Source: Prorocentrum cordatum (taxonomy: Eukaryota; Sar; Dinophyceae; Prorocentrales; Prorocentraceae). Taken from it: a DNA stretch of 64,000 bases. The translations under genes were made by a program, and so were the position numbers. Under the pieces are notes generated by a model. That model searched no databases, had not been told where the DNA came from, and saw nothing but the letters and a program-made list of their open reading frames with translations. Positions 55,152 through 64,000 of this stretch are shown one piece after another. How positions within the stretch are numbered: position 1 is the stretch's first letter; every line of letters begins with the position of its first letter. The stretch spans positions 1 to 64,000 of the forward strand of contig CAUYUJ010016688.1 of NCBI GenBank assembly GCA_963575745.1, written 5' to 3'.

Positions 55152-56287
55152 TCTCCTGATTCAACGTCCTTCTCCAATTGCCTCTTACTTTCCTCCGTTG
55201 CCGTCGTATTCGTCGTCGTCGTCATTGTCCTCCGCATTCCTCCTCGTACTCGCCCTCGTTCTCTTCGTCCTCCTCCTTGTGCTTCTCTTCCTCCTCGTTG
55301 TCCTCATGCTCCTCCTCGCTATCTTCACGTTCTCCACGTCGTCCTCGTCATCGCCTCCTCGTCGCCCTCGCCTCCCTTTTCTTTTGCTTCTTCTTCGCAC
55401 AATGAGCCTATTGGACAAAAGCGGTGCTTCCCGTTCTTGTCCGATCAGGTTTCTGAAACATGGCCGTTTCGCACGAGACCTCCTCAACAAATCGGGCCCA
55501 GAGGGGACTCCGAATCGACATCATCTTGGAATCGCTCTTGGAGGGCTTTCGAATGGTCCAAAGGAGGCCCAAAAGACGCCCTGGAGGGCCCCTAGAGCGC
55601 CCAAAAGCGCCCCAAGAGGGCCCCCAAAGACCCCCAAGAGCGCTCCAGGAGGCACCCAGGCAGCTCAGGAGAGCCCCAAGACGGTCCAAGACGGGCCAAA
55701 AGGGCCCCAAGAGACTTCAGGGAGCGCCCAGGAGGTCCCCAAACGGCCCCCAAGATGGCGCCGAGACGGCCCCAGATGGCGCCGAGACGGCTCAAGAAAG
55801 CGCCGAAAGAACCCCACGACGCGCCCCGACAGTCCAAGAAGACCGGCAGAAGCCCACAAGAGGACTTCAGAGGCCCTTGAGAAGCCCCCCAGCAGGCCCC
55901 AAGACAACCCCGCGTGGCGCCAAGAGCCCCCAGGATATAGCCCGATAGGGTCACCAGGACTCCCTCTTGATTCAACGTCCTTCTTTAATTTCCTCTTACC
56001 GTCCTCAGTTGTCGTCGTTGTTGCCGTTGTCGTTGTTGCTGTCGTCGTCGTCGTCGTCGTCGTCCTCCGCATTCCTCCTCGTACTCGCCCTCGTTCTCTT
56101 CGTCCTCCTCCTTGAGCTTCTCTTCCTCCTCGTCATCCCCATGCTCCTCCTCGCTATCCTCACTTTCTCCACGTCGTCCTCGTCATCGCCTCCTCGTCGT
56201 CCTCGCCTTCCTTTTCTTCTGCTTCTTCTTCGCACCATAAGCCCATTGGACAAAAGCGGCGCTTCCAGTTCTTGTCCGATCAGGTTG
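55152..56287. repeat. ~300-bp direct duplication around a degenerate minisatellite
   Basis: Copies 55152-55452 and 55970-56287 share TGATTCAACGTCCTTCT, CTCCGCATTCCTCCTCGTAC, TCTCCACGTCGTCCTCGTCA, GGACAAAAGCGG and TTCTTGTCCGATCAGGTT. Between them, 55550-55935 holds the inverted CTTGGGGGCC-type unit. The fragment GCTTCCCGTTCTTGTCTGGT also occurs near 55047, so a third partial copy lies upstream. The TTTCGCTGGAGACATCC motif of block 2 precedes the first copy (55132). Confidence 0.85.
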
Positions 56288-56299
56288 GTGCTTACCGCA

Positions 56300-57080
56300 T
56301 TCGCCGTGCTAGTCGATCCTCTGTCGGGCCATGCGAACCGACATGGATGTCTGTGAGCCACATGTGAGCCGATATGTCTTTCTGGAAGCACTGCCGAGGT
56401 CGGCTGATGTTCCGGTCGAGCTGTTCCTTCGGTCCATGCGTGGAGCTGGCCAGACGGGTCATTTTCTTCGACTCGCTCGACCTGTGTAGGAACATGCCAT
56501 CGACAAGAGTAAAGTATTTCGGCATCGATTCTCGCACAGTTGTTTATGTTGCCCACAGTTTGATCGCCTCGCAGTTTGCTGTTGCCATTAGGATAGAGCT
56601 GCAAGACGCGGCTCTCAGCATTCAATGCGCGACTAAAGGGGGTCGCAGCCAGACATGTTTCTAGGCCGGGGAGTGTCCAAGCAAGAAATTACCACAGTGG
56701 TCATGCATCATCGGGATCGGTACTCGCTTACAAGAGTGTCCTTGTTGGAGCAGTTGTGCTGACCTTTCTTTCGCGCATGTGGTATGGTTCGTTTCGAGCC
56801 CTGTCCGATTCACCCACTCGTGCTGATTTTCGCCAGTTAGTCTAAGCCGTTCGTAAGGATGGTGTCGGTGTGTGCGACCATTCCACCCGCTTCATTCGGA
56901 AGGAACTTGTTTGATGGTTTTTCTTTTGGACCCGTCTCTCTTGCAGCTGAAACCTAGCTCATGCATGGTACTTGTCGCCTCATGGCCACGACTATCACGA
57001 GTGCCGCTTCCACAGACAGCCCATGCTACATCGCACACCTCTGAAAGTGTGAGGTGGCAAGGGGAACACTCGTTGACGGG
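56300..57080. other. No recognised gene
   Basis: A 96-codon plus frame at 56374-56664 and overlapping minus frames have no motif I recognise. Possibly the degraded upstream part of the PPR gene. Confidence 0.35.
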
Positions 57081-57087
57081 CCACTGT

Positions 57088-57306
57088 CTCACACTCGCTA
57101 TCAAAAAGAGTGGGGACTCAAAGCAGTGGCACGCGGCATTGCGACTCTTTAGAGATGCATTGCGGTCAGGCACGCCAGTTGCTATCCTCAGCTGCAATGC
57201 TTCAATCAGCGCGTGCGGTAAAGGCAAGCAGTGGCAGCAGGCGCTATCGCTACTCAGTGAAGCAAGATATGCGAATTTAGAGCCGAACATCGTCAGTTAT
57301 TCGAAA
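57088..57306 (+). pseudogene. Pentatricopeptide repeat (PPR) gene fragment
   Basis: Two ~35-residue PPR units in one frame: the first ends KQWHAALRLFRDALRSGTPV, the second reads CNASISACGKGKQWQQALSL (from 57193) and closes LEPNIVSYS. PPR proteins bind RNA in organelles, and the KGKQWQQALSLLSE and LEPNIVSYS phrases are typical of the large dinoflagellate PPR family. The frame is open over 56872-57387 but there are no further repeats, so this is a fragment or a lone exon. Confidence 0.7.
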
Positions 57307-57645
57307 GACTTACACCATCCCGACGGCTCCCGACAGGTAGAGAGGGCGAGTGTAAATTGGGCTGCACGGTTTGCCCGAGTACAGTAGAGCGCAAGAGGGG
57401 CAACGAGATAAGTTTGAGGGGTAGTTGGCAGGATGTTGAGAATTTCTTGTTCTTAGTGTTGAGCCCGCTGTGGGAATCTCTTTGAGAATTTTGTTTCGGG
57501 TGTGTTGTGGTATATTGGGTCCTGCTTGAGGACCGCAAGAAGATGGGGCATGCTGCGGAGACGACGGAGGAAGATTGTGTCAATATGATGAGGAGGTGGA
57601 CACGTACGATGGCCGCCGTAGCTGGAGTAATGGAGGTGACGGGCG

Positions 57646-57993
57646 GTGAGAGTACGCGCCTCGAATGGCCAGCCTTGGTGTTCCATTCCGATGCTGTCAG
57701 CGGCAGGAGAGAGAGAGCAAGGAATGAGCCCGCAAAAGGCGGGATTCACGGCGGCCCCCCAGGAGGTAAAGACAACCCTCCGCGAAATCAAACGCAAGTT
57801 TTTCCAACCTCCCTCGCCCACGTCAATGTTCAGCGACGTGCGCGACACGGCACGCGGGGTCCGACGAGAAATCGGAGTCTCCAGTTTGGGCGCGAGCATT
57901 GAAATTAGGAGCCCAGGGGCGCCGCCACGTCGTGGTCAAGCCTTGTGCTTGCTTCCGCGGAGGGCCGTGACGCGCACGTCTCTTCGTGCGTGA
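57646..57993 (+). CDS. Hypothetical protein, 115 aa
   Basis: The part AGFTAAPQEVKTTLREIKRK to MFSDVRDTARGVRREIGVSS has a mixed composition like real protein. A second frame over the same stretch (57507-57902) is also open. No family recognised. Confidence 0.25.
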   Translation: MRVRASNGQPWCSIPMLSAAGEREQGMSPQKAGFTAAPQEVKTTLREIKRKFFQPPSPTSMFSDVRDTARGVRREIGVSSLGASIEIRSPGAPPRRGQALCLLPRRAVTRTSLRA

Positions 57994-58057
57994 GCGTTTG
58001 GTGTTTGGCCTGGACGCACACGCTGGTCACCTCACACGTTAAACAGGGTTGTGGTCC

Positions 58058-58058
<1 letters not shown>

Positions 58059-58130
<72 letters not shown>

Positions 58131-58151
58131 TGTGTTTTTTTTTTCTTTCTT

Positions 58152-58189
<38 letters not shown>

Positions 58190-58195
58190 GGGGGG
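58059..58195. repeat. 71-T tract, (TA)n and G9
   Basis: 71 consecutive T at 58059-58129, a T-rich bridge, (TA)n at 58156-58186 and nine G at 58187-58195. On the minus strand this reads as a poly(A). It lies between the two PPR fragments and could be the tail of a retroposed sequence, but no body is identified. Confidence 0.9.
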
Positions 58196-58319
58196 TTGTT
58201 TGAGCTGTCTACAACACAACTGCTCGTCTGGGAGGGCCGTGACCCCGTCGCTCTCACTGGCGACCTTTGGAGCACACGCCCCGCGTTTTCCTTCCCGCCC
58301 CCGGCAAGAGCGGGGGTCG

Positions 58320-58427
58320 GCGGATAACGCCGCGATCGCCGCGTGCGAGAAAGGCTGCGTGTGGCAGCACAGCCTGTCCTTGCTCCGAGGCTCCGTGCAG
58401 GCGAGGCTGGAGCCGACCGTCATCACG
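58320..58427 (+). pseudogene. Second PPR fragment
   Basis: One PPR unit: DNAAIAACEKGCVWQHSLSL, then LEPTVIT. It lies 1 kb after the first fragment and past the T tract, in the same orientation, so the two may be pieces of one broken gene. Frame 58200-58505. Confidence 0.6.
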
Positions 58428-58737
58428 AGGGCGCCCCATCGAGGGCGCGAGGCCCTTCGCGCTCCGCGCTCCGCGGCTCGGCTCCGAGTCCTCCCCCAAT
58501 CTTGATCCCCCCCTCGGTCCTCCCCAATCCTCGATCCTCCCTCGATCCTCCTCAATCTTGATCCTCCCTCGTTCCTCGATCCTCCCCAGTCCTCGATCCT
58601 CTCCAATCTTGATCCTCGATCCTCCCCAATCTTGCTCCTCGATCCTCCTCCAAATCTTCTTCCTCCTCTTCTCCTCCCCTGGGGGGGGGGCTTCGGTAGC
58701 AAGTCATGGGAGCCTTGTGTATCCTCGTAACTCTGTC

Positions 58738-58895
58738 TTCAGCGTCGATTTGCGTCTGGGAGTCGATGAGATAGCGCCGATTTAGCGTCGGCTACCGTCG
58801 ATTTGGCGTCGATCAGCGAAGATTTAGCGTCGACTAGCGTCGAGTCGCAAGAGCTGACAACATGGTATGGGAGGCTCCCATGAGTTGCCACCGAG
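58738..58895 (+). repeat. Dispersed TAGCGTCGAT repeat, copy 2
   Basis: CGATGAGATAGCGCCGATTT, then several GCGTCGAT/GCGTCGACT units and ACATGGTATGGGAGGCTCCC, matching 30138-30300. A CCTCGATCCTC-type degenerate minisatellite precedes it at 58500-58665. Confidence 0.7.
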
Positions 58896-59395
58896 GGGGG
58901 CGGCGCGAGGGGCGCGTTGTTTTGTTCTGCGAGGGTTGCGGGAAGCGTCTCAAGAACGGTTAGTCGAAAAATGCGTTCCGCCCGAAACGGGGGTGACCTC
59001 GTTTTTACCATTGATGGCTATCCACCTTCGTGGGGAGCCATCTGACAGCGCGCTCCGACGAGTTTGTCGTAACGGCGCTGGGCCCTACTTCGGCCACCCG
59101 TCTTGCACAGGCCTGCCTACGCAGGTGCGGATGCCAAGTGGGCTAGAGAGTACGGCGAATGCAAGCCTGCCCACACACGCACGCACTGAGACCACTGGCA
59201 CAGAGCGCAGTCCAATGACAACACTCGGAGCTGAGAAATTTCACAATCCGGACTTCGCCGTGACATTTCGGCTGGTCTGGCAACTTCGCCGACACATGCA
59301 AGCACACGCACTGATGAGCATGCACTGCGCCAGGCTTATGCGACCGCTCGCACTGGAGCAGTGGAGGTGATTACGAATTAATCAGCAGCCTACCA

Positions 59396-60047
59396 TTAGC
59401 AAGTCTCACACGTGCCGCTCTCACAGGAAAGATGCCGCAACTTCACGCCTTTGAGCGTGTCCAGCCGCTTGTTCGCCAGCCTCAGCGCCAAGCTCTGCAG
59501 CTTGTGGCATGGGGCCTGCCCCAGGACCCTTACTGACACTGGCGGGATTGTGTACTCCAATGTGCCGTCGGCTCCATCAGGGAAGCACGGGATGTGAGTG
59601 CACTTGTGCTCTAAGATGTCGGTCATCATCACAGCCACTTGGCCCTTCGCGTAGGATCGCCTCCCCGCCTTGGGCGTTGCGGCGGCCTCCTGGCGCTCGC
59701 GGGCTCGGCGCACGCGCTGCACGAGCGCAGCTGCCGTGGGCGACTGCGCCAGAGGTTGGGTAGCCTCCGCATCCATGGAGGCCGCGAGCTTGCTGCCCGG
59801 GCTGCGACCCGGCTGCTGGGAGGGGTGCTGCTGCGGCTGCGGCTGCCGCACCAGCTGCTGCTGCCCCTGGCGTGCCGCGGACTGCGGCGTGCGCAGGATG
59901 AGCAGCGCCGTCTTCGCCTGGACCAGCGGCGTCACCAAGTCTGGGTTCGTGACGAGGTGCACCACTGTCGTCTCTCCGTCTCCGTCTCCGTGTCCCTCTT
60001 CGCGGCCATGTGGTGGCCGAGGGACGGCCAGCTGGCCTTTTAAAAAA
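59396..60047 (-). CDS. Hypothetical protein, unrecognised (C-terminal part)
   Basis: The frame is open back to 60658, but upstream of about 60050 it runs through GGGAGG-rich DNA and reads as Pro/Ser low complexity. The credible part includes TTVVHLVTNPDLVTPLVQAK, a Gln-rich linker, AALVQRVRRARERQEAA, VMMTDILEHKCTHIPCFP and the Cys-rich end HLSCESGTCETC. No known domain. The position downstream of other retroelement-like ORFs on the same strand suggests an element protein, but this is inference. The start is unknown. Confidence 0.4.
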
Positions 60048-60753
60048 TCTTGTGGGGGAGGAGGGACGACTACAGACGGCGAGGGAGGGGCGCCACCGGG
60101 AGGACGCCAGGAGGCTCGGAGGAGGCGGGGGGGCAGGAGGGAGGGGGAGGAGAGGGGCGAGGGGGAAAGGAGGGAGGGGGATGGGAGGGACGAGGGGGAA
60201 AGGAGCGAGGGGGAGGAGAGGGACGAGGGGGAAGGAGGGAGAGGGACGGGGGGAGGGGATGTGGAGGAACCAAGCCAGAATCCACAGATACCCAGCCTCG
60301 GGGGGGGGGGAGACCGGGAGGGCGGAGGAGGAGGGGGAGGAGGGCACCACTCGGTGGCAACAACCACGCCGTACCCACACATTACCCTCCCTCCCTCCCT
60401 GCCTCGCCGCACATTCCCGTCCCGCGGAGCAACAGGGGACGTTGGACCACGCTCCTCCCTATTTCCCCACCCCCCCAAGGCCCCGCACAAGACTGAGCAA
60501 AACAAACTATGCAACACCAATATGTGACGGCACTGAGACAAGAGAGCGCGAAGTCCTGAGCGGCAGCGCCGCGAATTCCCGCTCCATGCATGGCCCATTG
60601 CGCGGCACGTAGCCCCGCCCCCGTCGGGCCCTACATCCAGGGGCGGACAGGAATTCACCCCTCGTTAGAAGCGGCCCTTGTCACTCATGCCCTGCCCCGT
60701 CGGGCCCTGTATCCGGGGCGGGCTGGGATTCACCCCTCATCTCGGGCGGAGGC

Positions 60754-61090
60754 CTACTGGCCCCCTGCCCCCGCCGCAGGCGGCGCCACCCCGCCTGCCC
60801 TGCCGGCGGCGGCGCCGGCGGCGGCGCCAGCGGCCGCCGCGGCCACCGCCAGCGGCGCCCCGCCACCACCCGCCCCGCCGGCGGCCGCTGCACCCGGGGC
60901 CGCCGGTGCAGCCGCGGCGCCCGCCGCCTGGTCCAGCTTGGCGCCCTTGGCGCCACCCTTGCCACCGCCTTTGGCGCCCCGCCCCTTGGCACCCTTGCTC
61001 TTCCCGTTCTTGGCGCCCTTGCCGACGCCCTGGATCACGCCCTTAGCGCCCTTGCCACCGCCCTTGCCGCCCTGGTCTAGGGCGACGAGA
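60754..61090 (-). other. Basic Lys/Gly/Ala-rich frame
   Basis: Reads GKGGGKGAKGVIQGVGKGAK, then KSKGAKGRGAKGGGKGGAKG and an Ala/Gly-rich tail. It follows the stop of the 61092-61727 frame at once, in another phase. Could be a nucleic-acid-binding tail joined by frameshift, or GC-rich low complexity. Confidence 0.3.
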
Positions 61091-61091
61091 T

Positions 61092-61727
61092 CTATGCATA
61101 TCCACTGCGCGTGACCACTGGCGCTGCCTCTCGTCCTCGGCCCGCTCCAGGTAGAGCAGCCGCCGCGTGGGCGCGGGGGCCCCCGCCGCCGGGGGCCGCC
61201 GGCTCGACCGCCAACGCCGGCGAGCCAGAGGCCCGGCGGAGCGGGTGGTCCAGGCTCGTGCTCGCCTGCTGGGCACCCGGCGAGGATGCGCCGAACTGGA
61301 GCTTGACCTTAAAGGTCCCCGGAATCCGGTCGCGCGCCCCGGACGTTTCGTTCCAGCGCCGCTGCTCGTACGCCGCCTTGACCACCCCGTCCTTGCCGAG
61401 CTCGTCAACCAGAAAACGGACCGAGTCCGCCACGGCGCTCGCCCCGACGGCGGGCAACGGCCAGGCCAGGCCCAGGTGCCCCGCGACGTCCTGCCCTACC
61501 GCCTGCGCCGTCGCTACACGCAGGTCGCGGTACCTCTGGGTTGTGCCATACAGCTGCCAGGCCTGCTCGAGGGTAGGGAACCCCTCCACGACCAGGCTGG
61601 TCGACTTCAGCACCTGGCTCACCTGACTCGAGAGGCGCTGGAGGCGCGACTCCTGGTCGCTCTGCCTCTCCTCAAGGGCTGCGAGGCGGCGGGACATCTC
61701 TGCGCGGCGCTCGGCAGGGCTGCCCAT
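61092..61727 (-). CDS. Hypothetical protein with N-terminal coiled coil, 211 aa
   Basis: Begins MGSPAERRAEMSRRLAALEE at the ATG complementary to 61725-61727; the frame continues upstream through a GAC/GTC microsatellite (61861-61935) that is unlikely to be coding. Residues about 9-45 form a heptad-like coiled coil (RLAALEERQSDQESRLQRL). A globular-looking part follows (FPTLEQAWQLYGTTQRYRDL to RIPGTFKVKLQFGA), then a Pro/Ala/Gly tail ending at TAG. General shape (coiled coil, globular, basic tail) is like non-LTR ORF1 proteins, as in element 1 ORF1, but I see no sequence identity to it. Confidence 0.45.
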   Translation of the reverse strand: MGSPAERRAEMSRRLAALEERQSDQESRLQRLSSQVSQVLKSTSLVVEGFPTLEQAWQLYGTTQRYRDLRVATAQAVGQDVAGHLGLAWPLPAVGASAVADSVRFLVDELGKDGVVKAAYEQRRWNETSGARDRIPGTFKVKLQFGASSPGAQQASTSLDHPLRRASGSPALAVEPAAPGGGGPRAHAAAALPGAGRGREAAPVVTRSGYA

Positions 61728-61831
61728 AGCTGAGGACAGTACCAACCACTCACGAAACCACACACAGCAAGCGTAGAGCGCTGCCGCCCAATGGTCCCCC
61801 GCCCCCCCCGCCTGCAAAAGCCCCCCGACGA

Positions 61832-61860
<29 letters not shown>

Positions 61861-61895
<35 letters not shown>

Positions 61896-61896
61896 C

Positions 61897-61935
<39 letters not shown>
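61861..61935. repeat. (GAC)n microsatellite
   Basis: About 25 GAC units with one CAC interruption. It is preceded by CCG units. Confidence 0.95.
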
Positions 61936-61937
<2 letters not shown>

Positions 61938-61939
61938 AC

Positions 61940-62740
61940 CACACCCACCACCACCCCACCCGCGGAGGCTCCGCAAGCCGAGGACGGAGGGAAGCATTAG
62001 GGCGAGAGCTCTGTCCGCTGGGCGGGAGCCTCGAGCCGCTGTCCGGCGCGGCGAGCACCAATCTATGTGAGCGCAGGCACCGGGGAGGAATGGGAGGCGG
62101 ACGGGGGGGGGGAGGGAGGGGGGCGGGGGGCCTTCCTTCTCTCTCTCTCTCTTTTTTTTAAAGCTGCGTACAAGAGTCCGAGAGTCCGATAGTCCTAAGG
62201 GAAGTGGATCTGAGGCACGCACGCGCGCACACCAACAGGGCAAGCAAAAACAAAGCAGCCCAATCGAGCCGCCGCGAGGGTGGCCGGGACAGTGGTGCCT
62301 CCCGCACACGACGGAGCACTTGACCCATTTGGACACACCACGTTCCCAGCGGCTCCAGGGAACACAGCAGGCACAACTGGAGGGAGATGAGGGAGACGAA
62401 CCAAGAAGAGGCAGAAGGAGGGGCCAGAGGAGGAGGCAGCAGGCGGTGCACCGACCTCGGCACTGCCCCCCTGCAGTGGGGCGTGGGGGCGGCCAAAAGC
62501 GAGCACGGGGCTCGCTTTGGCACAAGAGGGACAGGGCAAGCCCTGACCCGGCCGCCCCCGATGCGCGGCACGGGGCCGGCATCGGCTCGTGGCAGGCGCC
62601 TCGGGGACGCTGCCGGCTCCTGCAGGAAAGAGCGCCAATAACATACGCGCCCCCAAGGCCAGATCGGTGCCCGCCCACCACCCACCCTCCCGCCACCCCC
62701 AACAACCCGCGACACAGACTCCCCGCCTACACTAAGCAAA
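61940..62740. other. GC-rich intergenic, no recognised gene
   Basis: A G-rich stretch at 62100-62130, (TC)n at 62138-62151, and no motif-bearing frame. Long minus frames here are compositional. Confidence 0.4.
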
Positions 62741-62744
62741 GGCT

Positions 62745-63420
62745 CTACCCGGCCCCTGCTGGGCGTCGTCGGATGGCTCCAACAAGCCTGATCGCTGCCT
62801 TGGCCTTAGCGTGCAGCCCCCTCGCCTTTCCCACAGCCTTGGCCGCGGCGGCCTTGGCAGGCGGGGCTGCTGGCATCTTCCCTATGGCCCGTGGTTTGGG
62901 CCCAGGTTTGGCCACCGCTTTCGCTTTCGCAGCCCCCGGGGCGGCGGCGGGGGTGGGGCCGGCGCCACCGCCGCCGCGGCCGCCACAGCCTGGGCCTTTG
63001 CCTTCGCAGCAGCGTCCCCCTTGCACCATTTCTCGTGGTTGCCCAAGGGACGGCACAACATACCAGGAGGAGGCGGCGGGTATACTAGCCCACACTTAGC
63101 ACAAGTGCGATTCAATATCTCACTCCCCCTGCACTTGGCTTCATGTGCTTTGCGGCAGTGAACAAAGGCGAGACACTTACGGCCTTTAGACATTCCGGCC
63201 GGTATAGCGAAGCCAGCAACGTTGCACCTCATGAGGTGCTCGTGCAAATCCTTACTAAGCACCTTAAGACCGCATTTTTTGCAGTAGTCCACCTCCTTCC
63301 AATGGAGATCGCACACTGCCGGGGGAGATGCCATCCACCGAGCCGAATGTGTGGACGCAAACCCCCGCCTCCCTAGGTCCGCCGCCCTGTCCGCAAGTTC
63401 GTTGAGTCGTGAGCGCCAGT
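62745..63420 (-). pseudogene. Element 3 ORF2 C-terminus: end of RNase H, Cys/His motifs, basic tail
   Basis: Continues the RNase H of the next entry in a shifted frame: RLNELADRAADLGRRG supplies the last catalytic Asp block. Zinc-finger-like groups follow: CKKCG with HEHLMRC, FVHCRKAHEAKC, and CAKCGLVY with CRPLGNHEKWC. Near 62950-63000 a second frame change in a GC-rich run leads to an Ala/Lys-rich basic tail (PGAAKAKAVAKPGPKPRAIG to RRRPAGAG) ending at 62745. These motifs suggest nucleic-acid binding at the element end. Confidence 0.6.
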
Positions 63421-64000
63421 ATGTCCATACACGTGTTCCCATGTGATCGTTCGATTTGCGCTCACACGTTCCGTGAGGTCGCGGACCGCATCCGCAAGCT
63501 CTTGATTGGACTTCGCCGCCCACAGGCCCCGGGCCATATTTGCAGCGTACTCGGAATCATAACGAATGTGGACGGGAACACGCCCTCCATCCGGGGCCTC
63601 CTCCAGAAGCCAGTGCATGAGCTCACCTGAAGCCGATAACTCTGCAGTGTTGTTCGTCTGGCTACGGGCACCAATCCATCTGTGATCCCACGCACGACTC
63701 ACCACAGGGGCGTGGAGGACGTAGTCCGGCACCATCCCTGGAAGACTCGGGTCCGTGACTCTCCAGAGAACGACTCCCCAACCCACCTCTCCGTCCTTGC
63801 CGGACCCATCTGTCGCCGCCCACCAGGCGGTCGGCTCCGGTGCGTGCGGACCCATTACTACGGGAAAGAAGACCCCCGACTGCGTCTGAAGGGCGTCGCG
63901 AAGCTCTAACCAGGCCGGGCAGGAAGGCTTATGCTTGCGTACGTCAAACCCCAAGTACTCCTTACAATCAGGGCACTGGTGGGAAATACTCGTAACCAGG
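63373..64000 (-). pseudogene. Element 3 ORF2: RNase H domain, truncated by the window edge
   Basis: The frame is open to base 64000. It starts with a CPDC..H..C group (C-x2-C-x10-H-x3-C), then RNase H: ATDGSGKDGEVGWGVVLW (first Asp), NNTAELSASGELMHW (Glu), HIRYDSEYAANMARG (second Asp) and ITWEHVYGHTGAHD. There the frame goes astray (STNLRTGRRT, stop), while NELADRAADLG, with the last Asp, lies one base out of phase. A one-base loss near 63407-63412 explains it. RNase H removes RNA from the RNA-DNA hybrid during copying. The RT part should lie beyond 64000. Confidence 0.8.

Overview
This window looks like nuclear DNA of a dinoflagellate. The strongest evidence is an exact 22-nt match to the dinoflagellate spliced leader (dinoSL) at 21795-21816 and a 21/22 match at 32625-32646. 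Neither is followed by a GT splice donor, so both look like relics carried in by reverse-transcribed mRNA, not SL RNA genes. Pentatricopeptide-repeat fragments of the style common in dinoflagellates, high GC, and a very high load of simple repeats and satellites agree with this. Species cannot be named from the sequence. I see no rRNA, tRNA, CRISPR array, bacterial operon or intact conventional host gene.

Layout. 1-9.7 kb: intergenic repeats, including a palindrome-rich 150-170 bp foldback family, a 23-bp motif repeated in both orientations, a terminal-inverted-repeat (MITE-like) element, and long GGA/TCC, GTC, CT, GT and poly-T tracts. 10.07-11.28 kb, 15.09-16.34 kb and 39.50-40.26 kb: three arrays of one 90-bp satellite whose monomer holds a conserved hairpin. 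All three share a leader, and two share a trailer. 11.4-14.9 kb: three copies of a composite repeat built around a GTT microsatellite. 20.3-21.1 kb and 31.9-32.6 kb: composite GAG-GAT-GAG microsatellites. 21.8-27.2 kb: a near full-length non-LTR retrotransposon (element 1: ORF1, then ORF2 with APE endonuclease, reverse transcriptase and a C-terminal Cys/His motif) that starts with the spliced leader. 33.25-34.13 kb: a 21-bp minisatellite. 35.45-39.42 kb: a second, decayed non-LTR element (element 2) with APE, RT and RNase H remnants. 41.4-43.8 kb: a 2.4-kb GAT-type microsatellite. 49.1-56.3 kb: a 77-bp minisatellite, a decayed 65-76 bp satellite, a dimeric higher-order repeat, two arrays of a 20-bp minisatellite around a Cys-rich ORF, and a 300-bp direct duplication. 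57.1-58.4 kb: two PPR fragments. 59.4-61.7 kb (minus strand): two unrecognised ORFs and a basic Lys/Gly/Ala-rich frame. 62.7-64.0 kb (minus strand): the frameshifted 3' end of a third non-LTR ORF2 (RNase H plus zinc-finger-like motifs), cut by the window edge.

How it fits together. The only recognisable enzymes belong to non-LTR retrotransposons; the rest is mostly their remains, satellites, foldback elements and microsatellites. In element 1, ORF1 ends in CTT TGA C and ORF2 continues in the +1 frame without a usable ATG, so ORF2 may be made by +1 frameshifting. Its RT motif C has lost the first catalytic Asp, so this copy is probably inactive. Elements 1 and 2 each sit between microsatellites of the same type on both sides (CTC for element 1, TA for element 2), which suggests insertion into simple repeats.
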